DNA from: Sanguibacter inulinus
Lineage (GTDB): Bacteria > Actinomycetota > Actinomycetes > Actinomycetales > Cellulomonadaceae
Direction: 5' to 3'
DNA: 64,000 nucleotides
Assembly: GCF_013415325.1 (NCBI RefSeq)
Contig: NZ_JACBYE010000011.1
Location: 17,587 to 81,586 of the forward strand
The position numbers were made by a program, and so were the translations under genes. Below, piece by piece: positions 25,216-35,334 of the stretch (position 1 is the stretch's first letter; each line of letters opens with the position of its first letter). The notes under the pieces are model-generated. The model was not told the DNA's origin, ran no database searches, and worked only from the letters and a program-made list of their open reading frames with translations.

Positions 25216-25905
25216 GCCCCTGACAGGGAGCAGGACCACCGGCTCGACGATCCCCAGCAGGACCAGCGGGTCGAGGTAGACGTCTCCGCGTCGCACGCCC
25301 CAGTGCAGGCACGACGCAGGTGCGCAGTGCGATGACGCCCCCTCGCCGACGGTCCCCACGGGCTCTCCCGTGGCGACCGAGGTGCCGACAGCGAGGCTCG
25401 GGTCGACCGGCTCGAGCGTGGAGCGCAGACCGTCTGGGTGTGTCACGACCACCAGAGGCCTGCTGACCACGACCCCCGCGAAGGTGACCACACCGGCGGC
25501 TGGGGCCACGACAGTCGCCCCAGAGGCGGCAGCGAGGTCGACGCCGCGGTGCCCGGCCTCCCACGGTGCGTCGGGCAGTTCGACGTCGGAGACGAGGAGA
25601 CCTGACGACACGAGAGCGGCCCGGTCGACCGGGCCTGGGGGCATGGTCCCGACCGGCAGGACTATGCCGGACGACGTGGGCTCGCTGTCAGCCGGGGTCG
25701 TGCCAGACGATGACGTGCCTGACGTGCCTGACGTGCCTGACGTGCCTGACGTGCCTGACGTTGCTGAGGCCGCTACGGCCGCTGCGGGCGTCGACGGGGT
25801 CTGGACGCTGGCGCTGGCGCAGACGAGGACCAGGACGAGCGCGACGGTCCTGGCGATCCGTGCCCGTCTCGAGCGTCCCGGTGCGGTGGTCCGGGTTCGT
25901 GTCAT
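24337..25905 (-). CDS. M23 peptidoglycan peptidase; frame continues antisense through the sigma-factor gene
   Basis: The expected protein is about 230 residues: signal peptide (RIARTVALVLVLVCASASVQ), a Thr-Ser-Gly repeat linker encoded by 9-bp repeats, then a LytM/M23 domain with HRGVDLAAASGATVVAP and the terminal CLHWGVRRGDVYLDPL. It is secreted and would cut peptidoglycan cross-links. The domain ends near 25216, but there is no stop codon: the frame runs on for about 290 codons opposite the sigma gene to TGA at 24337. No stop in any minus-strand frame occurs in roughly 25199-25270. Start ATG 25905 is chosen for the signal peptide; its ribosome site is weak. The usual order whiG-M23-rpsB is conserved. 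Confidence 0.75.
   Translation of the reverse strand: MTRTRTTAPGRSRRARIARTVALVLVLVCASASVQTPSTPAAAVAASATSGTSGTSGTSGTSGTSSSGTTPADSEPTSSGIVLPVGTMPPGPVDRAALVSSGLLVSDVELPDAPWEAGHRGVDLAAASGATVVAPAAGVVTFAGVVVSRPLVVVTHPDGLRSTLEPVDPSLAVGTSVATGEPVGTVGEGASSHCAPASCLHWGVRRGDVYLDPLVLLGIVEPVVLLPVRGSGPFAAGQLLPQPAHRGGVHLRDARLGHTEDLADLGEGHALVVVEDEHDLLALAELVHRLGEQELRLLGLEGPGRVCGARTLGDVQVPDGLELLAGPEHLVERDEVHRRDEVADRPELARRDLHVLGDLGVGRRPVQRPLELRVGAVDSARLGADRTRDPVGGTELVEDRAPDARRGVGLELDLAVELELLDRVDQPEHPVGDEICVLHGARELHPDAGRDRGHERGVVEDQLLTEHRVGAALVPLPDPGDLASGCRRGSGRGIDGDAGRDDHRPAGIPVETLVEHAGPRGS
25712..25765. repeat. Tandem 9-bp repeats in the M23 gene
   Basis: Five perfect copies of GACGTGCCT (25712-25756) plus a variant copy, encoding on the minus strand a Thr-Ser-Gly linker between signal peptide and catalytic domain. 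In-frame copy-number change would lengthen or shorten the linker. Confidence 0.9.
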
Positions 25906-26316
25906 GCGTCGAGGGTGCCCGACCCGCCGGCCGGCGGGCTGTGCCTGCCGGGGGAGCGGTGGACGACCGTGGCCCTCCACAGGGTGGATGTCCGGTAGAC
26001 TTCACGGTGCGACCGCCGTGTTCGTGCTGCCTGCAGGTAGCCGTCGTGGCCCGGGACGCTGGTCTGAGAGGACTCGCACCGAGGTACGACGGACCGCGCA
26101 GAGCCGGACGAGCCGGAGATCGACTTCACGCACCTGACCGACCGGCCCCGCCGGTCGCCAGACGTGGGCGCGGTCCGGGGAGAACCCGGTGCCCAGGTCT
26201 GAGGTGCTAGGGGCGTCACCCACCGGGGTGCTCGCCGACAACCGGAACGCGGCCTCGTGCCGCAGAAGACTGTGCACGATGCTGGGATGATCCCGGTCGT
26301 GCCGAAAGGAAGTGCC
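25906..26316 (+). promoter_or_regulatory. Region upstream of rpsB with probable promoter and leader
   Basis: 411 nt without a supportable gene. TAGACT at 25996-26001 matches the -10 of several other genes here and would give rpsB a leader of about 310 nt, which could hold an S2 autoregulatory structure; none was defined. Confidence 0.35.
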
Positions 26317-27273
26317 ATGGCCGTCGTGACCATGCGCCAGCTCCTCGAGAGCGGTGTCCACTTCGGACACCAGACCCGTCGTTGGAACCCGAAGATGAAG
26401 CGTTTCATCTTCACGGAGCGCAACGGCATCTACATCGTCGACCTCCAGCAGTCGCTGTCGTACATCGACCGCGCCTACGAGTTCGTCAAGGAGACGGTCG
26501 CCCACGGTGGGTCGATCCTCTTCGTCGGCACCAAGAAGCAGGCGCAGGAGCCCGTCGCCGAGCAGGCTGCTCGTGTCGGCATGCCCTACGTGAACCACCG
26601 CTGGCTCGGTGGCATGCTCACCAACTTCCAGACCGTCAACAAGCGTCTGCAGCGTCTCAAGGAGCTCGAGCAGGTCGACTTCGACGACGTCGCAGGGAGC
26701 GCCTTCACCAAGAAGGAGCTGCTCATCATGCGCCGCGAGCGCGACAAGCTCGCCCGCACCCTCGGCGGCATCCGCGACATGGCGAAGATCCCCTCCGCCG
26801 TGTGGATCGTGGACACCAACAAGGAGCACCTCGCTGTCGACGAGGCGCGCAAGCTGCACATCCCGATCGTCGCGATCCTCGACACCAACTGCGACCCCGA
26901 CGTCGTGGACTACAAGATCCCGGGCAACGACGACGCCATCCGCGCCGTCGCGCTGCTGACGCGAGTCATCGCTGACGCCGTCGCCGAGGGCCTCATCGCC
27001 CGTCACGCCGGCAAGTCCGGTGGCGCCGAGGCGACCGAGGCCGAGCCTCTCGCCGCCTGGGAGCGCGAGCTCCTCGAGGGTGCGTCCAAGGACGCTGCCG
27101 CGACCGAGGCTCCGGCCGCCGAGGCCCCCGCGGCCGACGCTTCAGCCGAGACCCCGGCCGCCGAGGCTCCCGCTGCTGAGGCGCCCGCCGCCGAGGCACC
27201 TGCTGCTGAGGCGCCCGCCGCCGAGGCTGCTGCCGAGGTCGAGGCCCCGGCCGCCGAGGCAGAGTCCAAGTAG
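26317..27273 (+). CDS. rpsB: 30S ribosomal protein S2 with long EAPAA-repeat tail
   Basis: 318 residues; E. coli S2 has 241. The conserved part begins [20 protein letters not shown] and includes [24 protein letters not shown] and [19 protein letters not shown]. From about residue 260 the protein is Glu/Ala/Pro repeats (about ten EAPAA-like units). AAAGGA precedes ATG 26317 by 6 nt. tsf follows after a hairpin, the usual pairing. Confidence 0.97.
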   Translation: MAVVTMRQLLESGVHFGHQTRRWNPKMKRFIFTERNGIYIVDLQQSLSYIDRAYEFVKETVAHGGSILFVGTKKQAQEPVAEQAARVGMPYVNHRWLGGMLTNFQTVNKRLQRLKELEQVDFDDVAGSAFTKKELLIMRRERDKLARTLGGIRDMAKIPSAVWIVDTNKEHLAVDEARKLHIPIVAILDTNCDPDVVDYKIPGNDDAIRAVALLTRVIADAVAEGLIARHAGKSGGAEATEAEPLAAWERELLEGASKDAAATEAPAAEAPAADASAETPAAEAPAAEAPAAEAPAAEAPAAEAAAEVEAPAAEAESK

Positions 27274-27290
27274 TAGACAGCGTCCCGGGT

Positions 27291-27317
27291 GGACGGCCGG
27301 GCTCGTCCCGGCCGTCC
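27291..27317 (+). terminator. Hairpin between rpsB and tsf
   Basis: An 11-bp perfect stem (27291-27301 with 27307-27317), 5-nt loop, 18 nt after the rpsB stop. It may attenuate tsf relative to rpsB. Confidence 0.65.
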
Positions 27318-27360
27318 TCCCGCACCCTGATCCAGCTCCTAGACCCGAAGGACACAACTT

Positions 27361-28200
27361 ATGGCGAACTACACCGCCGCTGACATCAAGGCGCTCCGTG
27401 AGCGCACAGGTGCAGGCATGCTCGACGTCAAGAAGGCGCTCGACGAGGCTGACGGCAACGCCGAGAAGGCTCTCGAGATCATCCGCATCAAGGGGCTCAA
27501 GGGCGTCTCGAAGCGTGAGGGCAACGCCACGTCCGAGGGCCTCGTCGCCCTGGTCGTCGAGCCCACCGACGGTGGAGAGGTCGGCACCGTCGTCGAGCTC
27601 AACTCCGAGACCGACTTCGTCGCGAAGTCCGACGCGTTCATCGCGCTGGCCGACCGCGTCCTCGCGGCCGTCGCCGCGTCGGGTGCCACCGACGTCGAGG
27701 CCGCCCTGGCCGCCGACGTCGACGGCGAGACCGTCGCCGAGCTCGTCGCGTCGACCGCTGCGACCCTCGGAGAGAAGATCGTGCTGCGCCGCGTCGCTCG
27801 CGTCTCTGCTCCCAAGGTGACCAGCTACCTGCACCGCACGAGCAAGGACCTCCCCCCGTCGATCGGTGTCCTCGTCGGCACCGACGAGGCCGGGGCTGTC
27901 GTGGGCAAGGACATCGCGCAGCACATCGCCGCGATCGCCCCGAGCTTCCTCAGCCGTGAGGACGTCCCCGCCGAGACCGTCGCCAACGAGCGTCGTATCG
28001 CCGAGGAGACCTCGCGCAACGAGGGCAAGCCCGAGGCTGCCCTGCCGAAGATCATCGAAGGCCGCCTCGGCGGGTTCTTCAAGGACGTCGTCCTCCTGGA
28101 CCAGCCCCTTGCCAAGGACCCGAAGAAGTCGGTCGCGAAGACCCTCGAAGAGGTCGGCGGCACCGCGACGGCGTTCGTGCGCTTCCGCGTCGGCTCCTGA
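27361..28200 (+). CDS. tsf: Elongation factor Ts
   Basis: 279 residues, normal length. EF-Ts exchanges nucleotide on EF-Tu. The N-terminal UBA-like domain ([19 protein letters not shown]) and the signature [15 protein letters not shown] are intact. GAAGGA lies 9 nt before ATG 27361. A strong terminator follows. Confidence 0.97.
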   Translation: MANYTAADIKALRERTGAGMLDVKKALDEADGNAEKALEIIRIKGLKGVSKREGNATSEGLVALVVEPTDGGEVGTVVELNSETDFVAKSDAFIALADRVLAAVAASGATDVEAALAADVDGETVAELVASTAATLGEKIVLRRVARVSAPKVTSYLHRTSKDLPPSIGVLVGTDEAGAVVGKDIAQHIAAIAPSFLSREDVPAETVANERRIAEETSRNEGKPEAALPKIIEGRLGGFFKDVVLLDQPLAKDPKKSVAKTLEEVGGTATAFVRFRVGS

Positions 28201-28215
28201 TCGACTGAACGACGC

Positions 28216-28251
28216 CGATGCCCGGCCCGCGACCTCGCGGGCCGGGCATCG
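28216..28251 (+). terminator. Strong terminator after tsf
   Basis: A 16-bp perfect stem (28216-28231 with 28236-28251) and 4-nt loop, 15 nt after the tsf stop. No T-run. Confidence 0.8.
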
Positions 28252-28279
28252 CGCACACGGTGGGAGAAGTGACCTGACG

Positions 28280-29056
28280 ATGGGAACAGAAGTGACGAAC
28301 GCCTCGACGGACTACCACGGCAGCCACGACCCCAGGACGGGCACCGGCGGAGCTCGCAGGGTCCTCCTCAAGCTCTCGGGCGAAGCCTTCGGCGGTGGCC
28401 AGATCGGGCTCGCGTCCGCGGTCGTCCGCAGGGTCGCCGCAGAGATCGCCGACGCTGTCGCCGAGGGCGTCCAGGTCGCGATCGTGGTCGGCGGCGGGAA
28501 CTTCTTCCGCGGCGCCGAGCTCTCGCAGCAGGGTCTCGACCGCTCGCGGGCCGACTACATGGGCATGCTCGGCACCGTCATGAACTGCCTCGCCCTCCAG
28601 GACTTCCTCGAGCAGGCTGGGGTGAGCACGCGCGTGCAGACCGCCATCGCGATGGGTCAGGTCGCCGAGCCGTACATCCCGCTGCGCGCCATCCGCCACC
28701 TCGAGAAGGGCCGCGTCGTGATTTTCGGCGCCGGCGCAGGCATGCCCTACTTCTCGACCGACACCGTCGCAGCCCAGCGGGCCCTCGAGACGCACTGCCA
28801 CGAGGTCCTCATGGGCAAGAACGGCGTCGACGGCGTCTACTCCGCCGACCCGCGCAAGGACCCCGACGCGGTCAAGCTCGACTCCCTGACCTACACCGAC
28901 GCGCTCGTCAACGACCTCGCCGTCATGGACGCCACGGCCCTGAGCCTGTGCCGCGACAACGACGTGCACATGCGGGTGTTCGGCATGGACGAGCCCGGAA
29001 ACGTCACCCGCGCGCTGCTGGGTGAGAAGATCGGCACGCTGGTCACCGCAGGCTGA
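28280..29056 (+). CDS. pyrH: Uridylate kinase
   Basis: 258 residues. UMP kinase of the amino-acid-kinase fold, making UDP. Motifs: [57 protein letters not shown]. The first 20 residues before the kinase fold are variable. ATG 28280 is chosen; GTG 28292 in frame is possible. frr follows, the standard pyrH-frr-cdsA order. Confidence 0.96.
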   Translation: MGTEVTNASTDYHGSHDPRTGTGGARRVLLKLSGEAFGGGQIGLASAVVRRVAAEIADAVAEGVQVAIVVGGGNFFRGAELSQQGLDRSRADYMGMLGTVMNCLALQDFLEQAGVSTRVQTAIAMGQVAEPYIPLRAIRHLEKGRVVIFGAGAGMPYFSTDTVAAQRALETHCHEVLMGKNGVDGVYSADPRKDPDAVKLDSLTYTDALVNDLAVMDATALSLCRDNDVHMRVFGMDEPGNVTRALLGEKIGTLVTAG

Positions 29057-29129
29057 GAGCCTGCCGACCTGTGCACAGAGCCCTGCCATGCGGTGAGCGT
29101 GGCGCCGAGATCGTGATGAAGGAGTACCG

Positions 29130-29687
29130 GTGATCGACGACACCCTCCTCGAGGCTGAGGACAAGATGGACAAGGCGATCGAGGTCGCCAAGAACGGCTT
29201 CGCGAGCATCCGGACGGGGCGCGCGAACTCCGCGATGTTCTCGCGGATCACCGTCGAGTACTACGGCGCCCAGACTCCGCTCCAGCAGCTCGCCTCGTTC
29301 AACACCCCTGAGGCGCGCACCATCCTCGTGGTGCCCTTCGACAAGACGGCGCTGCCGGCCATCGAGCGCGCGCTCCGCGACTCCGACCTCGGCGTCAACC
29401 CGAGCAACGACGGCAACGTCATCCGGATCGTCCTCCCGGTCCTGACGGCCGAGCGTCGCAAGGAGTACGTCAAGCTTGCCAAGACCCAGGCAGAAGATGC
29501 CCGCGTCTCGGTGCGCGCTGTCCGTCGCAAGGCCAAGGACACGCTCGACAAGCTCGTCAAGGACGGCGACGCGGGCGAGGACGAGGGCGTGCGCGCGGAG
29601 AAGGAGCTCGAGGCGATCACCAAGCGTCACGTCGACATCGTCGACGCGCTCCTCGCCTCCAAGGAAGCTGAGCTGCTCGAAGTCTGA
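29130..29687 (+). CDS. frr: Ribosome recycling factor
   Basis: 185 residues, normal length. RRF splits post-termination ribosomes with EF-G. Motifs: [33 protein letters not shown], and the C-terminal helices [21 protein letters not shown] precedes GTG 29130. The stop overlaps the cdsA start by one base. Confidence 0.97.
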   Translation: MIDDTLLEAEDKMDKAIEVAKNGFASIRTGRANSAMFSRITVEYYGAQTPLQQLASFNTPEARTILVVPFDKTALPAIERALRDSDLGVNPSNDGNVIRIVLPVLTAERRKEYVKLAKTQAEDARVSVRAVRRKAKDTLDKLVKDGDAGEDEGVRAEKELEAITKRHVDIVDALLASKEAELLEV

Positions 29688-30541
29688 TGGTCGACTCTCC
29701 ACTCTCCGACGCCGTCGTGCGCGCACCGCGCACAGGTCGCAACCTCCCGGTCGCGATCGGAGTCGGCGTCGGCCTGCTCCTCGTCGTCTTCGGGTCGCTG
29801 TTCATCCGCAAAGAGGTCTTCATCGTCTTCGCGCTGGTCGCGATCGGCGCAGCGCTCTGGGAGCTCTCCCACGCCTTCGGACGACGCGGGATCCACATCC
29901 CGCTGCTCCCGCTGTGGGTCGGGTCTGCGGGGATGCTCGTCTCGACCTACAGGGCGGGGTCCGAGGCCCTCATGGTCTCGTTCGTCCTCACGGCGGCGGG
30001 CCTGGTCGTGTGGCGCGTGGTCGACGGCGGGGGGACCGGAGCCGTGCGGGACGCGGCTGCGGGGATCTTCGCAGCGACCTACCTCCCGCTCATGGGCGGC
30101 TTCGTCATGCTCATGCTCGCAGCGGACGACGGGCACTGGCAGGTGCTCGTGTTCATCTTGCTCGCGGTCGCGAACGACGTGGGCGGCTTCGTGGCGGGTG
30201 TGCTCTTCGGCAAGCACCCGTTGGCGCCGTCGGTCAGTCCCAAGAAGAGCTGGGAAGGGCTCGCGGGGTCCTTCGTCCTCGCGATGGCGGTCGGTCTCGT
30301 GGGTGCGGTGCTGCTGCTCGACCACAACCCCGTCATCGGTCTGGCGCTCGGTCTGCTGACACCTCTGACCGCGACGCTCGGAGACCTCGCCGAGTCGATG
30401 ATCAAGCGCGACCTAGAATTGAAGGACATGGGTTCGCTGCTCCCAGGGCACGGGGGAGTGCTCGACAGGCTCGACTCGATGCTCCTCACGGCACCCTTCG
30501 TCTACCTGCTGCTCTCCGTAGGGCCTGAGCTCGCCGCCTGA
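29687..30541 (+). CDS. cdsA: Phosphatidate cytidylyltransferase (CDP-diglyceride synthase)
   Basis: 284 residues with about eight membrane helices. It makes CDP-diacylglycerol for phospholipid synthesis. The family signature near the C-terminus is clear: [13 protein letters not shown] and [18 protein letters not shown] followed by [17 protein letters not shown] 29687 overlaps the frr stop, so expression is coupled to ribosome recycling factor. Confidence 0.95.
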   Translation: MVDSPLSDAVVRAPRTGRNLPVAIGVGVGLLLVVFGSLFIRKEVFIVFALVAIGAALWELSHAFGRRGIHIPLLPLWVGSAGMLVSTYRAGSEALMVSFVLTAAGLVVWRVVDGGGTGAVRDAAAGIFAATYLPLMGGFVMLMLAADDGHWQVLVFILLAVANDVGGFVAGVLFGKHPLAPSVSPKKSWEGLAGSFVLAMAVGLVGAVLLLDHNPVIGLALGLLTPLTATLGDLAESMIKRDLELKDMGSLLPGHGGVLDRLDSMLLTAPFVYLLLSVGPELAA

Positions 30542-30547
30542 CGACAG

Positions 30548-30576
30548 GTGACGGCCTGCCGGAACCACGGCAGACT
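30548..30576 (+). promoter_or_regulatory. Probable rlmN promoter
   Basis: GTGACG (30548-30553) and CAGACT (30571-30576) are separated by exactly 17 bp, giving a leader of about 138 nt before rlmN. The leader is rich in short GCACGACC-like repeats. Confidence 0.45.
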
Positions 30577-30720
30577 GGACGTGGCGCTCGCGCCGTGGCT
30601 CCGCACCACCGGCACGGCAGCAGCACCCGCACGACCGCACGACCCGCACACGCACGACCTGCACTGCAGCACCACCTGCGCGACCGCACCACTCATCACC
30701 AACCGACTGGATCTGTGACC

Positions 30721-31902
30721 ATGGCTGTTCAACGCTCAACCACCGAGCGCCCGACCGGACTGAGCGCAGCCCAGCAGGCTGGCCTCAAGACCCCGCTGAC
30801 GCTCCAGATGGCCGCCCCGCCCCGCCGCGGGAAGCCCCCGCGCCACTTCGCCGACCTCTCGCCCGAGGAGCGCGTCGCCGCCGTGACCGAGCTCGGCGAG
30901 AAGCCGTTCCGCGCCAAGCAGCTCGCGACGCACTACTTCTCGCACCTCACGGCCGACCCCCAGGACATGACCGACCTGCCGGCCGGGAGCCGTGACGTCC
31001 TCACCGACGCGCTGTTCCCGCCGCTGCTCACCAAGGTCCGCACGATGGAGGCCGACGGCGGCACGACCGTCAAGACCCTGTGGCACCTCTACGACCAGGT
31101 CAAGGTCGAGTCGGTACTCATGCGGTACACGAGCCGCACCACGCTGTGCGTATCGAGCCAGGCGGGCTGCGGCATGGCCTGCCCGTTCTGCGCGACAGGC
31201 CAGCTCGGACTGACCCGCAACCTCTCGACAGCCGAGATCGTCGAGCAGATCCGCCAGGCCGCCAAGTCGCTCGCCGACGGCGAGATCCCCGGTGGCCCGA
31301 CCCGCCTGAACAACCTCGTGTTCATGGGGATGGGTGAGCCGCTCGCGAACTACAAGGCTGTCATCGGCACAGTCCGCCAGGCTGTGGCTCCTGCCCCTGA
31401 CGGTCTCGGCATGTCCGCGCGCAACATCACCGTCTCGACTGTGGGCCTGGTCCCGGCGATGAACAAGCTCGCCAAGGAGGGCATCCCGGTCACGCTCGCG
31501 CTGTCGCTGCACGCCCCGGACGACGAGCTCCGCAGCGACCTCGTCCCGATCAACACCCGCTGGTCCGTCGACGAGGTCCTCGACGCCGCACGCGGCTACT
31601 TCGACGCGACAGGTCGCCGCGTGAGCATCGAGTACGCGCTCATCAAGGACATGAACGACCACGCCTGGCGCGCCGACCTGCTCGGCGAGAAGCTCACGGC
31701 CCGCGGCCAGGGCTGGGTGCACGTCAACCCGATCCCGCTCAACCCGACCCCGGGCTCGATCTGGACCGCGAGCGAGCAGCACGTCGAGGACGAGTTCGTC
31801 GCGCGCCTGCGCGGTCACGGCATCCCGACCACCATCCGTGACACCCGGGGAAGTGACATCGACGGCGCCTGTGGGCAGCTCGCAGCGGAGGAGTCAGCAT
31901 GA
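30721..31902 (+). CDS. rlmN: Dual-specificity rRNA/tRNA adenine-C2 methyltransferase RlmN
   Basis: 393 residues. A radical SAM enzyme that methylates A2503 of 23S rRNA and A37 of some tRNAs. The 4Fe-4S motif is in [20 protein letters not shown]; also [14 protein letters not shown], and [19 protein letters not shown]. The resolving Cys is in [10 protein letters not shown] near the end. ATG 30721 lacks a clear ribosome site; the conserved part starts later, so the N-terminal 35 residues are uncertain. Overlaps the next gene by 4 nt. Confidence 0.95.
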   Translation: MAVQRSTTERPTGLSAAQQAGLKTPLTLQMAAPPRRGKPPRHFADLSPEERVAAVTELGEKPFRAKQLATHYFSHLTADPQDMTDLPAGSRDVLTDALFPPLLTKVRTMEADGGTTVKTLWHLYDQVKVESVLMRYTSRTTLCVSSQAGCGMACPFCATGQLGLTRNLSTAEIVEQIRQAAKSLADGEIPGGPTRLNNLVFMGMGEPLANYKAVIGTVRQAVAPAPDGLGMSARNITVSTVGLVPAMNKLAKEGIPVTLALSLHAPDDELRSDLVPINTRWSVDEVLDAARGYFDATGRRVSIEYALIKDMNDHAWRADLLGEKLTARGQGWVHVNPIPLNPTPGSIWTASEQHVEDEFVARLRGHGIPTTIRDTRGSDIDGACGQLAAEESA

Positions 31903-32450
31903 CGAAGATGTTCTCGACGGTCTCTCGGTTCAAGCTCGGCTACGAGCAGGAGGACGTCGACGAGTTCTTCGACCACGCCCGTGCCGTCTACGAGGGCGAG
32001 AGCGACGAGGACCTCACCAGCCGCGAGATCCGGTCGGCTGGTTTTGACCTGGCACGCGGCGGCTACGACACCGACGAGGTCGACGCCGCCCTCGACAGGC
32101 TCGAGAGCGCCTTCGTCGCCCGGGCGCGCCAGGAGGTCCTGGTGACCCGCGGGTCAGCCGGCTGGATGGAGGACCTCGCCGAGAGCGCCAGGTCGCTCTA
32201 CGGCCGTCTCGGGCGCCCGGACGGCGAGCGCTTCGATCCTGCCCGCCGGGGCGAGCCCGCCTACGACCGCGACGACGTCGACGAGCTCTGCGACCGCCTC
32301 GTCGAGTACTTCGACAAGACGGAGCCGATCACGGCCGACGAGATCCGCCGCGCCAGGTTCCGCCGCCGCACCGGCAAGCGCGGTTACGCCGAGGCCCCCG
32401 TCGACGCCTTCTTCTCTCGCGCTGTCGAGGTGCTGCTCGGTGTCGAGTGA
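31899..32450 (+). CDS. DivIVA-repeat protein
   Basis: 183 residues composed of four copies of a short DivIVA-like motif, with a GY(x)nDVDxFF pattern: [54 protein letters not shown] and [18 protein letters not shown]. DivIVA proteins mark negatively curved membrane and organise polar growth; this one lacks the long coiled coil. Such proteins are common beside rlmN/dxr in actinobacteria, with unknown role. ATG 31899 overlaps rlmN; the end overlaps dxr. Confidence 0.85.
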   Translation: MTKMFSTVSRFKLGYEQEDVDEFFDHARAVYEGESDEDLTSREIRSAGFDLARGGYDTDEVDAALDRLESAFVARARQEVLVTRGSAGWMEDLAESARSLYGRLGRPDGERFDPARRGEPAYDRDDVDELCDRLVEYFDKTEPITADEIRRARFRRRTGKRGYAEAPVDAFFSRAVEVLLGVE

Positions 32451-33633
32451 CGTGCGCACAGTCGCCCTCCTCGGGTCGACAGGCTCGATCGGCACGCAGG
32501 CCGTCGACGTCATCTCACGGCACCGCGACAGGTACCGCGTCACGGCGCTGACAGCTGGGGGAGGACAGCCGGAGCTGCTCGCCCAGCAGGCTCTCGACCT
32601 CGGTGTCGAGGTCGTCGCCGTCTCCGACGAGGGAGCGGTGCCTGCGCTCCGCGAGCACCTGGACCGGCTGTCCGCCGGTCGGCCCGGCGGTGCCTCGCAG
32701 GTCGAGATCCTCTCCGGCCCCGACGCGGCCTCGACCGTGGCCGGCTCGGGAGCCGACGTCGTGCTCAACGGCATCACCGGCTCGGTGGGCCTCGGTCCGA
32801 CGCTCGCCGCGCTGAGCTCCGGCTCGACCCTGGCGCTGGCGAACAAGGAGTCCCTCGTCGTGGGTGGTCCGCTGGTCCGTGCCGCACGGGTGCGTCCCGA
32901 CCAGATCGTCCCTGTGGACTCCGAGCACTCGGCGATGGCCCAGAGCCTGCGCTCCGGCTCCCACCACGAGGTCCGCAGGCTGATCCTCACGGCCTCCGGC
33001 GGACCCTTCCGCGGGTGGCACCGGGACGACGTCAAGGCGGTCTCGGTCGACCAGGCGCTCGCGCACCCGACGTGGTCGATGGGACCCGTCGTCACGATTA
33101 ACTCGGCGACACTCATGAACAAGGGGCTCGAGCTCATCGAGGCCCACCTGCTCTTCGACGTCGCCGTCGAGGACATCACCGTGGTCGTCCACCCGCAGTC
33201 TGTCGTGCACTCGATGGTCGAGTTCCGCGACGGATCGACCATCGCGCAGGCCTCCCCGCCCGACATGCGTCTCCCGATCGCCCTGGGCCTCAGCTGGCCC
33301 GAACGCCTCGACGACGTCGCGACACCCTGCGACTGGTCGAGCCCTGTCGCGTGGACCTTCGAGCCGCTCGACGAGACGCTCTTCGGTGCTGTCCGGCTCG
33401 CCCGCCAGGTGGCTGCCGCTGGAGCGACGCACCCCGCGGTGTTCAACGCTGCGAACGAGGAGTGCGTCGCGGCCTTCCTCGGCGGTCGCATCGGCTTCCT
33501 CGAGATCGTCGAGACCGTCGAGCGTGTCGTCGGCGAGCACCAGGCCGACGGGGGTGAGCTCTCCCTCGACGACGTCCTGTCGGCCGAGGCGTGGGCACGC
33601 GGCCGCGCACGCGAGGTCCTCGCGGAACGCTGA
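32440..33633 (+). CDS. dxr: 1-deoxy-D-xylulose 5-phosphate reductoisomerase
   Basis: 397 residues. Commits carbon to the MEP isoprenoid pathway. NADPH motif LLGSTGSIGTQAVDV; catalytic and metal region VPVDSEHSAMAQSL, TASGGPFRGW and HPTWSMGPVVTINSATLMNK. GTG 32440 overlaps the upstream stop by 11 nt; GTG 32452 is a possible alternative. ispG, another MEP enzyme, lies just beyond rseP. Confidence 0.96.
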   Translation: MSSDVRTVALLGSTGSIGTQAVDVISRHRDRYRVTALTAGGGQPELLAQQALDLGVEVVAVSDEGAVPALREHLDRLSAGRPGGASQVEILSGPDAASTVAGSGADVVLNGITGSVGLGPTLAALSSGSTLALANKESLVVGGPLVRAARVRPDQIVPVDSEHSAMAQSLRSGSHHEVRRLILTASGGPFRGWHRDDVKAVSVDQALAHPTWSMGPVVTINSATLMNKGLELIEAHLLFDVAVEDITVVVHPQSVVHSMVEFRDGSTIAQASPPDMRLPIALGLSWPERLDDVATPCDWSSPVAWTFEPLDETLFGAVRLARQVAAAGATHPAVFNAANEECVAAFLGGRIGFLEIVETVERVVGEHQADGGELSLDDVLSAEAWARGRAREVLAER

Positions 33634-33935
33634 GCGACCGAGAGCTCCGTGCGGGCCCGCCGGCAGGTGGTCGCAGATGTCTGGGTACTGAGCCCCTGTC
33701 CTTGAGTGGACGGGAACCGGTGGCCTGCGCGCACGCCCGGGCGGCACCGGGTCTCGGCCTGGCTCTCGACGTGCAGGCCGCTCCCAGGTGACCGGGTGAT
33801 CATGGCGGCCGGACCACGCATGCCGCACCGAGACCGCGACGGTGCGCGCGGTACCCTTCCACGAGCGCCGCACGCACGCAGCACTGCGTGACCGCGCCGC
33901 ACGTACAGCACAGAGCCGATCCGTCAGGAGTCCAG
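33634..33935 (+). promoter_or_regulatory. dxr-rseP intergenic region with possible promoter
   Basis: 302 nt with no gene. TACCCT at 33852-33857 could be a -10, giving rseP a leader of about 72 nt; the same hexamer appears before the last gene of the window. Confidence 0.35.
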
Positions 33936-35252
33936 ATGTCCTACCTCGTGGGCGTGCTCGTCATCCTCGGCGGGCTGCTCGTCTCGATCGCCCTGCACGA
34001 GGTCGGTCACATGGTCCCGGCCAAGAAGTTCGGCGTCAGGGTCAGCCAGTACATGGTCGGCTTCGGTCCGACGCTGTGGTCACGGACCCGGGGTGAGACC
34101 GAGTACGGCCTCAAGGCCATCCCGCTGGGCGGCTACGTCAGGCTCGTCGGCATGTACCCGCCGGGAGACCCGCGGGCCGAGCGCAAGACCGGACGCATCG
34201 CCGAGCTGATCCAGTCCGCCCGCGACGCGAGCACCGAGGAGATCGTGCCGGGGGAGGAGCACCGCGCCTTCTACAACCTCTCGGCTCCCAAGAAGCTGGT
34301 CGTCATGCTCGGCGGTCCCTTCATGAACCTCGTGATCGCCGCCGTGCTCTTCACAGCCGTGGTCGTCGGCTTCGGCACCTTCGGGCCGACCACCACCCTC
34401 GCCTCGGTCTCGCAGTGCGTGCTGCCCGTCGGTGCCCCGAGCGACGCAGAGTGCACAGAAGGCTCCGAGCTCGCCCCCGCTGCCGCAGCAGGCCTGCTCC
34501 CGGGCGACACGATCGTCGAGTTCGGCGGGCAGGCCACGACAGACTGGGACGAGCTCGCCGCGCTCATCAGCGCCGCAGGAGGCACCCCGACCGACGTCGT
34601 GGTCGAGCGTGACGGCCAGCGTGTCGAGTCCGTCGTGACCCCCGTGGTCGCGGACCGTCCCGTGCTCGACGAGTCGGGAGCCCCGGTGCTCGGCAGCGAC
34701 GGCGAGCCGCAGACGCGCAGCGTCGGGTTCCTGGGGATCGGCCCGACGCAGGGCCTGCAGCCCGAGTCGGTCACCGTGGTCCCGGGGATGCTGGCCGACA
34801 GGCTCGTGCAGACCGCCCAGGTGATCGTCACGCTGCCGGCGCGGATGGTCGACATCGCCCAGGTGGCTCTCGGTCTCGAGGAACGCGACCCGACCTCGGT
34901 CGTCGGCCCTGTCGGCGTGGGGCGTTTTGCGGGCGAGATCGCCTCGGCCCAGATCGACGGCTACGACACGGCGCTGCGCACGGCCGACCTGCTGATGATG
35001 GTCGCCGGGCTCAACATCGCGCTCTTCGCCTTCAACCTCGTCCCGCTGCTGCCCCTCGACGGCGGTCACGTCGTCGGCGCGCTCTACGAGGGCGCCCGAC
35101 GACAGGTGGCCAAGGTGCGCGGGAGGCCTCGTCCCGCGCCTGCAGACACCGCCCGCATGATGCCCCTCGCCTACGGCGTCTTCGTCGTCATGGCGGCGAT
35201 GGGCGCGATCATCGCGTACGTCGACATCGTCAGGCCCGTCCAGCTCATGTGA
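33936..35252 (+). CDS. rseP: Site-2 intramembrane metalloprotease RseP/Rip1 family
   Basis: 438 residues. The zinc motif HEVGH is in the first membrane helix ([20 protein letters not shown]); a PDZ domain spans about 150-270 ([14 protein letters not shown]); the second metal motif is in [17 protein letters not shown]. It cleaves membrane-embedded anti-sigma factors or signal peptides. AGGAG precedes ATG 33936 by 5 nt. Confidence 0.95.
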   Translation: MSYLVGVLVILGGLLVSIALHEVGHMVPAKKFGVRVSQYMVGFGPTLWSRTRGETEYGLKAIPLGGYVRLVGMYPPGDPRAERKTGRIAELIQSARDASTEEIVPGEEHRAFYNLSAPKKLVVMLGGPFMNLVIAAVLFTAVVVGFGTFGPTTTLASVSQCVLPVGAPSDAECTEGSELAPAAAAGLLPGDTIVEFGGQATTDWDELAALISAAGGTPTDVVVERDGQRVESVVTPVVADRPVLDESGAPVLGSDGEPQTRSVGFLGIGPTQGLQPESVTVVPGMLADRLVQTAQVIVTLPARMVDIAQVALGLEERDPTSVVGPVGVGRFAGEIASAQIDGYDTALRTADLLMMVAGLNIALFAFNLVPLLPLDGGHVVGALYEGARRQVAKVRGRPRPAPADTARMMPLAYGVFVVMAAMGAIIAYVDIVRPVQLM

Positions 35253-35322
35253 GGTGTTCGTACGACCGTGTGATATCGGACGAACATCCGTCGCCCGGGT
35301 GTCCTGGACGGGCGCGACGGGG

Positions 35323-35328
35323 GATACT
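35323..35328 (+). promoter_or_regulatory. Possible leaderless promoter of ispG
   Basis: GATACT lies 6 nt before GTG 35335, the distance expected of a -10 whose transcript starts at the start codon. An alternative reading is a GGGGGA ribosome site with 10-nt spacing. Confidence 0.35.
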
Positions 35329-35334
35329 GGGGAG

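Noticed and set aside
35255..35286. TGTTCGT / ACGAACA inverted repeat resembling a LexA box
   Set aside because: The half-sites are 18 bp apart, far too wide for an SOS box; it may be only a weak hairpin after rseP.
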